Shown: one piece after another, positions 59,487-64,000 of the stretch | How the letters are laid out: each line of letters opens with the position of its first letter | Numbering within the stretch: position 1 is the first letter of the stretch | NCBI GenBank assembly: GCA_021828405.1 | Contig: JAKARZ010000007.1 | Span: forward strand, 1 to 64,000 | Reading direction: 5' to 3' | DNA: 64,000 nucleotides | Source: Bacillota bacterium | GTDB taxonomy: Bacteria; Bacillota_E; Sulfobacillia; Sulfobacillales; JAIMBI01 | The notes under the pieces: generated by a model | What the model saw: the letters and a program-made list of their open reading frames with translations, nothing else | Told to the model about the DNA's origin: nothing | Databases searched by the model: none | Translations under genes and position numbers: made by a program

Positions 59487-60277
59487 TGGTGCAGCAGGTC
59501 TCGGAGGGCGTGGACTGGGCCGACGCTCCCGTCATGGTGTTTGGCGGAGGCTCGGGATTGGGGGAGGCCAGCGTCGCCAGCCTGGCTCGCCTGGGGGCTC
59601 GCGTGGCGGTCGTCGATGTCAACCCGTCGGCCGCCGCGAGGGTGGCCGCGCCACTGGGGGCGCGCGGCCTCGCGTTGGTGGCAGACGTGACGGCGGCCGA
59701 GCCGGTCGAGGCGGCGGTGGCCGCCGTGGTCGAGCGATGGGGCTCGGTCCGGGGCGTGGTCCATACGGCCGGCATTGTCATTGCCGAGCGGATCCTGGGG
59801 AAAGGCGGCCCGCACGACCTGGAGCGGTTTTCTCGCGTGGTGGCGGTGAATCTGGTTGGCACGTTCAACGTGCTGCGCCTCGCGGCGCGCGCCATGGCGG
59901 CCAATGCGCCCGATGCCGAGGGCCAGCGCGGGGTCATCGTGGTGACGGCGTCGGTCGCGGCCTACGAGGGGCAGGTGGGTCAGGCAGCCTACGCGGCGTC
60001 CAAAGGCGGGGTCGCGTCCCTGGTGCTGCCGGCGGCGCGGGAATTGGCCCGGGAGGGCATTCGGGTGGTGGGCATTGCCCCGGGGATCTTTGAGACTCCT
60101 ATGATGGCCGGGCTGCCTGAGGCAGCCCGGCAGTCCCTGGGCCAGCAGGTCCCGTTTCCGCCCCGGCTCGGGCGCCCCAGCGAATATGCGGACCTTGTGC
60201 ACCATATTTTCCTGAATCCGATGTTGAACGGTGCGGTCATCCGACTGGATGGCGCCATTCGGATGGCCCCTCGGTAG
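59483..60277 (+). CDS. Short-chain dehydrogenase, 3-hydroxyacyl-CoA dehydrogenase type II-like
   Basis: 264 aa SDR: cofactor loop VFGGGSGLGEASV (TGxxxGxG variant), Asp in VAVVDVNPS indicating NAD preference, VHTAGI, catalytic Ser in VVTASVAAYEG, and Tyr/Lys in QAAYAASKGGVASLVL. The pattern PMMAGLPEAARQSL near the end recalls type II (HSD10-like) 3-hydroxyacyl-CoA dehydrogenases. Its start overlaps the acyl-CoA synthetase stop, so the two probably act in one fatty-acid pathway. Confidence 0.85.
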   Translation: MMVQQVSEGVDWADAPVMVFGGGSGLGEASVASLARLGARVAVVDVNPSAAARVAAPLGARGLALVADVTAAEPVEAAVAAVVERWGSVRGVVHTAGIVIAERILGKGGPHDLERFSRVVAVNLVGTFNVLRLAARAMAANAPDAEGQRGVIVVTASVAAYEGQVGQAAYAASKGGVASLVLPAARELAREGIRVVGIAPGIFETPMMAGLPEAARQSLGQQVPFPPRLGRPSEYADLVHHIFLNPMLNGAVIRLDGAIRMAPR

Positions 60278-60309
60278 AGGCCGGCCAGCGGGGAGGGGCG
60301 CGGTGCGCG

Positions 60310-61356
60310 ATGCGCGATGCCGAAAGGGTTCTGACGGTGTTCCTGTCCAGCTACAAGGACATCGTGAGCGCGGATCAGCTGGAGCACAAGCTCACCGCCA
60401 TTGCCGAGGCGCTGGTGCGGGCCGGGCTGTTTCGACGGGCGGCGGTGCAGGTGTACGCCTCACTCTACGGCGAAAAACTTTTCGGCTTGGCGGGACTCAC
60501 CCCGGAGGAGGAGGATTGGCTCCGAGCGCACGACGTGCTGCCGGAGCAGGAGTACGCCCGGGTGCAGGAGCACGGCATCCGCATCGAGGAGATGTACTAC
60601 GTGCCGCACGACCGCCTGCGCCGGGTGTTGCCCAACATGGAGGACTTCTTGCTGTCGGACGCGTCCATCAGCCGAGAAGACTGGCGGGAGGGCCAATGGC
60701 ATCCCGACGACATGCTCTACATGCCCCTCATGGCATCGGCGGGGTACCCGCTCGGCAACATCACGGCCGACGCGCCGTTCGACCACCGTGTGCCGACCGT
60801 CGCCACCGCCGCCCTACTGGCGCCGTTCGTGGCAATGGCGGCGGCGACCGTGGAGCAGGAGTTAAATCGGCGACGCGACTACATGACGCAGTGCTTCAAT
60901 GGACAGTTTTTCCGTGACGAGGTCAGCCGGCGGATGACATCGAGGAACCGTCCGCTGGGCTTGGTGTTTGTCGACATGAATGGGCTGAAGGCGGTCAACG
61001 ACCGATTGGGGCACGACGTCGGCGACCGCGCCATTCAGGACACCGCCGAGGCACTGCGCACGCTGGTGGAGGCGCTGGCCGGCACGGTGTTTCGCGACCC
61101 TGTGGTGTGCCGGCTGTACGGGGACGAGTTTGGCGTGCTGTTCCACCCGGATCCCCCGGTCGCGCCCGACGAGGTGGCCCGCGCGCTGATGGAGGCGTGG
61201 CCGCCCGATGTCCTCCCATCCTCGGTCGGCGTGGCGGTGCGATTGCCGGATGACTCTCCGCGCACGCTCGTTCGGCGGGCCGAGGAACGCATGTACGCGG
61301 CCAAGCGGGCCATGCGCCCCCCAGGGGCGAGCGAGGAGCGGCGCGCCACCGAATAG
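60310..61356 (+). CDS. GGDEF-domain protein with altered active-site motif
   Basis: 348 aa. An N-terminal GAF-like sensory region (LEHKLTAIAEALVRAGLFRRAAVQVYAS split over two helices, then a Trp/Tyr-rich part) is followed by a diguanylate cyclase fold from about residue 195: LGLVFVDMNGLKAVNDRLGHDVGDRAI and CRLYGDEFGVLF. The signature reads YGDEF rather than GGDEF, and no RxxD inhibitory site is seen five residues before it. It may be active, since the first Gly varies, or be a c-di-GMP or GTP sensor. No membrane helix. Confidence 0.82.
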   Translation: MRDAERVLTVFLSSYKDIVSADQLEHKLTAIAEALVRAGLFRRAAVQVYASLYGEKLFGLAGLTPEEEDWLRAHDVLPEQEYARVQEHGIRIEEMYYVPHDRLRRVLPNMEDFLLSDASISREDWREGQWHPDDMLYMPLMASAGYPLGNITADAPFDHRVPTVATAALLAPFVAMAAATVEQELNRRRDYMTQCFNGQFFRDEVSRRMTSRNRPLGLVFVDMNGLKAVNDRLGHDVGDRAIQDTAEALRTLVEALAGTVFRDPVVCRLYGDEFGVLFHPDPPVAPDEVARALMEAWPPDVLPSSVGVAVRLPDDSPRTLVRRAEERMYAAKRAMRPPGASEERRATE

Positions 61357-61415
61357 GGGGGCGCGCACGTTTTGTCGTATCCTCAGGGGGTCACAGACGG
61401 CTCCGAAGGCGAGGC

Positions 61416-62330
61416 GTGTCATCGGTGTCCAACAGCAACGGCTACCCCCGTGCGGGCTCTCCCCTGCGAATTGACCTGGACGACGTTACGGTGAACGTGG
61501 GCGGCTTGGCGCGTCCCGCCCTGGACCGGGTCGCTCTCCATCAGGGGCCGGGGTGTCTGACAGTGCTCGGGCCGCGGGGATCGGGGAAATCCACCCTGCT
61601 GAACGTGGTGGCCTCACGCGTGGCCCCCTCGTCAGGAGCGGCGCGCGTCGGGGCGGCCGATGTGGCCAAGGATCCCCTGGCGGTGCGCCGCCTAGTTGGA
61701 TATGTACCCCAGGCGGTGAATGTGCCGGATGATCTCACCCTCTTCGAATATTTGCTGGAGCTTGCGCGCCTGGATGGGTTGGGGCGGGAGTCGCATGACC
61801 GCGTCGAGGCCGCCGTCGCCGCAGTGCATTTGGGGGCGTCGTCCCACCAGCGCCTGAAGGCGTTTTCCGGGGGCATGAAGCGCCGGGCGCTGCTGGCGCA
61901 GGCGCTCATGAAAGATCCGGCCGTGCTGGTCGTGGAAACCCCGACCGCCGGCCTTGACCCCTATGAACAACTGATGACGCTGGAACTCCTGCGATCGCTC
62001 GCGGAGGAGCGGCCTGTGCTGCTTTCCACCACGGTGGTGGATGACGTGCAGGATTTGGGAGGGCATGTGGCCGTGTTGGACCGAGGCCGCCTGATCCGTC
62101 GCCTGCCCGCGCGGGAGCTGGCCCTCATGGCGCGGGGGCTCGTGTGGGAGTTACCGTGGAGCTTCCGCGCGCGCATGGAGGGGCTGGTCTTTCCCGGCCC
62201 GCGGCCAGACACGGTCGCGGTTCTCGCGGAGGCCTCGCCCCACCAGGTGGCCCGCCCCGTCGATCCCACGCCCGAATACGGCTATCTGGTGCTTTTGTGG
62301 AACAGCCGGCGGGAGTCCCAAAGCGCGTGA
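61416..62330 (+). CDS. ABC transporter ATPase with degenerate catalytic residues
   Basis: 304 aa. Walker A GPRGSGKST, Q-loop VGYVPQAVNVPDDLTLFEYL and signature FSGGMKRRALLAQAL are sound. But Walker B reads VLVVETPTAGLD, with Glu for the Asp and Thr for the catalytic Glu, and the H-loop reads LLSTTVVDDV, with Thr in place of His. Its own hydrolysis site should be dead, while its signature can complete a partner's site. Starts with GTG; the next ATPase gene overlaps its stop (GTGA). Confidence 0.9.
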   Translation: MSSVSNSNGYPRAGSPLRIDLDDVTVNVGGLARPALDRVALHQGPGCLTVLGPRGSGKSTLLNVVASRVAPSSGAARVGAADVAKDPLAVRRLVGYVPQAVNVPDDLTLFEYLLELARLDGLGRESHDRVEAAVAAVHLGASSHQRLKAFSGGMKRRALLAQALMKDPAVLVVETPTAGLDPYEQLMTLELLRSLAEERPVLLSTTVVDDVQDLGGHVAVLDRGRLIRRLPARELALMARGLVWELPWSFRARMEGLVFPGPRPDTVAVLAEASPHQVARPVDPTPEYGYLVLLWNSRRESQSA

Positions 62331-63247
62331 GCGACGTGGCCATGAAGGTGCGGGGGCTGGTTCAGTACGGCCGCGGCTTCCCGCCGCCGGAAATTTTACA
62401 CGAGGTGACGATGGACCTGCGGACCGGGCTGACTGCGCTGGTGGGGCCCAACGGAGCCGGCAAAACCACGCTGCTACGGTCACTGGCCGGGATCCTGCCC
62501 TTGGAGGAGGGACACATCGAGGTGGGGGATGTGGCCATGCAGGACCGCCCCGCCGCTGTCCGCCGCCGCGTCGGATATCTGCCGCAGTTTCCCGGCGTGT
62601 ACCGCCGGCTCACCGTACGGGAGCACGTGTGGCGGCAGCAGGCGTGGCTCTTGGGCCATGCCCCGCAGGAAGAAGATGTCCGGACCGCGCTCCGGCACTT
62701 TGGCCTGATGCACCGCGCCGACTGGAATGCGGGGAGGCTGTCCGCGTCCGAACGCCGGTGGCTGGCGCTGGCCATGCTGTGGGCCCGCCGCGTGCCCGTG
62801 ATGCTGCTGGATGAGCCCACGGCCGGACTCGACCTGGAGGAGCGCCTCGCGCTGTGGGATGTGCTGGCCTCGCTGTTGCACGAGCCCGACGGGCCCCGGG
62901 CCATCCTGGTCACGACGCACCTGCTCGATGAGGTGGGGCGCTTTTGCAGCGATGCCATGATGCTCGTTCAGGGGCGCATGGTGTACCAGGGATCCGTGGC
63001 GGGCCTGGCCGGGCGCGCCCAGGGCCGCACCTGGTACGTGCCGCGGGGCATCCCCGTCTCGGACGCCGTGGAGGTGGGCGTTGACTTAGCGGAAGACCGG
63101 CGGCTGGTGGTATCGGTCGGTGAGCGGACCGAGGGGCTGGCGCCGTACACGCCGCGCCCACCCCGGCTGCTGGATGGCTATCTGGTGGTGGAGCGCCAGT
63201 GGCTAGAAGGGAGGTGGGCCGATGGCCGTCGGGCTCCCCGGCGCTAG
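62327..63247 (+). CDS. ABC transporter ATPase with degenerate signature motif
   Basis: 306 aa. Walker A GPNGAGKTT, Q-loop VGYLPQFPGVYRRLTVREHV, Walker B VMLLDEPTAGLDLEE and H-loop LVTTHLLDEV are complete, but the signature is LSASERRWLALAML instead of LSGGQ. The faults are the mirror image of those in the preceding ATPase, so a heterodimer would have one good site and one degenerate site. The GTG overlaps the previous stop; the permease gene starts 26 bp before its end. Confidence 0.92.
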   Translation: MSDVAMKVRGLVQYGRGFPPPEILHEVTMDLRTGLTALVGPNGAGKTTLLRSLAGILPLEEGHIEVGDVAMQDRPAAVRRRVGYLPQFPGVYRRLTVREHVWRQQAWLLGHAPQEEDVRTALRHFGLMHRADWNAGRLSASERRWLALAMLWARRVPVMLLDEPTAGLDLEERLALWDVLASLLHEPDGPRAILVTTHLLDEVGRFCSDAMMLVQGRMVYQGSVAGLAGRAQGRTWYVPRGIPVSDAVEVGVDLAEDRRLVVSVGERTEGLAPYTPRPPRLLDGYLVVERQWLEGRWADGRRAPRR

Positions 63248-64000
63248 GGGGGGTCGGGCGCGTCGGTCGCGGGCCGCCGCCGTCTGGGTGCTGGCCGGCG
63301 ACACCTGGCGCCAGAGCTGGCGGGAAGTGGTGGTGCGCACCGAGTTGTTCGCGTTGCTCGTCCTGTCCCTGATAGCAGGTGTCGCCGCGGTGGGCTCGCC
63401 CACCGCCGGCGCCGGCGCCGTGCAGATGCTGGCGCTGTGTCTGATGCTGGTGCCGTTTGCCGTGGTGCTCGCCGCAGGTCAGGTGTGGCGGAGCGCAGAC
63501 GCCGAGGTGGCGGTGTTCGCGCGGCCGGTCACGGCGGCCGGCTACGTGGTGGGCCGGGCGCTTGGACTGGTGGCCGTTGGGGGCGCCATGCTGCTGGCGG
63601 TGGACGTGCTGGGCTCACTTGCTTTGTTTGGCCTCGCCAAGCTGCCGCTCGTGTCATCGGCCGCGTGGGTCGCGGCGTGGTCCCTCCTCGCGGTGGGACC
63701 GAGTCTCGTGCTGGCGGCATCCGTGGCGACGTGGCTGGTGGGGCGCACTGGAGGCGGGGCGCGCTACTTCACGCTGGGTATCTTGGGCAGCCTGGTGGTG
63801 GCGTTTGTCGAGTACAAGTGGACGGCGCTGGCGGCGGCGCTGGACCCGCACCTGCTGCTGTGGAGCCCTTTCCCGGGTATGCTGACCCTGGGGCTCGCGC
63901 TGCCGCCGGAGCTGCTGGGACCCACACCGGGCTGGCTGTGGGCCAACCGCAGCGTGTGGCTGGCGGTGGCCACCGTCCTATTGGCCGCGGCCATTCGGCA
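63222..64000 (+). CDS. ABC transporter permease, cut by the window end
   Basis: 259 codons with no stop before the right edge. After a basic N-terminus (GARGGRARRSRAAAVWVLAG) there are about six hydrophobic segments: LFALLVLSLIAGVAAVG, MLALCLMLVPFAVVLAAG, ALGLVAVGGAMLLAVDVLG, AAWVAAWSLLAVGPSLVLAA, FTLGILGSLVVAFVEY, WLAVATVLLAAAI. The short RSADAEVAVFARPVTAAGYVVGR loop (two parts) resembles ABC-2 permeases. GGGAGG lies upstream of the ATG. It is the likely membrane partner of the two asymmetric ATPases. Confidence 0.85.
   Translation, partial: MAVGLPGARGGRARRSRAAAVWVLAGDTWRQSWREVVVRTELFALLVLSLIAGVAAVGSPTAGAGAVQMLALCLMLVPFAVVLAAGQVWRSADAEVAVFARPVTAAGYVVGRALGLVAVGGAMLLAVDVLGSLALFGLAKLPLVSSAAWVAAWSLLAVGPSLVLAASVATWLVGRTGGGARYFTLGILGSLVVAFVEYKWTALAAALDPHLLLWSPFPGMLTLGLALPPELLGPTPGWLWANRSVWLAVATVLLAAAIR

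Overview
The window is about 64 kb of very GC-rich bacterial DNA. It is densely packed, with mostly co-directional genes that often overlap by 4 bp (ATGA, GTGA, TTGA). Several features point to Bacillota: two T-box leaders (thrS, pheS), two SAM-I (S-box) riboswitches, an infC-rpmI-rplT leader, a SigI/RsgI pair, MutS2 beside ZapA, FabI and a Zn-type HemB. High GC plus a secreted sedolisin (S53, acid-type) protease suggests a GC-rich, possibly acidophilic and thermophilic lineage near Sulfobacillus, Thermaerobacter or Kyrpidia. That placement is inference. I see no phage, IS element, CRISPR array or plasmid feature; this is chromosomal core with a few unusual genes.

Layout. 1-953: end of sucC, then sucD. 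1000-6445: heme operon hemA, a CcsA/HemX-like membrane protein, hemC, hemD carrying a relic methylase-like N-terminus, and hemB. 6544-8204: a small ORF and selA. 8297-10118: etfBA. 10175-11164: exported propeller-like protein. 11244-11495: tRNA-Val(TAC), Asp(GTC), Phe(GAA). 11824-15761 (minus): lipoprotein-like protein and a 1000-aa S53 protease. 16100-18061 (minus): MetY fused to a CoA-binding domain, behind a SAM riboswitch. 18257-20146 (minus): CocE-type hydrolase. 20331-22791: SAM riboswitch, metX, hom. 22897-24621: fabI, hbd. 24936-25217 (minus): tRNA-Val(GAC), Cys(GCA), Gly(GCC). 25793-28687: unknown gene, T-box, thrS. 28790-30952: leader, infC, rpmI, rplT, SpoU-type methyltransferase. 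31030-34779: T-box, pheS, pheT. 34870-38910: zapA, unknown gene, mutS2, thioesterase. 39062-42846: tyrS, TPR protein, nadE. 42954-45832: yebC, ruvC, ruvA, ruvB. 45896-47757: sigI and rsgI-like. 47794-48165: yajC. 48188-53606: glutamate dehydrogenase, methylmalonyl-CoA mutase large subunit, epimerase, carboxyltransferase, a 61-aa ORF and biotin carrier. 54255-57672: ABC transporter with DesK/DesR-like two-component system. 57801-60277: acyl-CoA synthetase and SDR dehydrogenase. 60310-61356: GGDEF protein. 61416-64000: two ABC ATPases and a permease running off the end.

How the genes work together. Heme/tetrapyrrole synthesis lacks only hemL among its early steps here. Methionine synthesis (hom, metX, metY) is split into two SAM-sensing units that appear to use different switch mechanisms. 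Acyl-CoA metabolism (etfBA, hbd, acyl-CoA synthetase, SDR, propionyl/methylmalonyl-CoA genes, thioesterase) fits fatty-acid or branched-carbon oxidation feeding succinyl-CoA, where sucCD acts. The rest is translation and DNA maintenance.

The most notable points are: the terminal transporter, whose two ATPases have complementary defects that leave one complete catalytic site; probable non-AUG starts (ATA for infC, ACG for metX and yajC); the relic domain on HemD; the MetY fusion; the multi-domain S53 protease; and a perfect inverted repeat before the ABC/two-component operon. All calls come from reading the sequence only; no database search was run.
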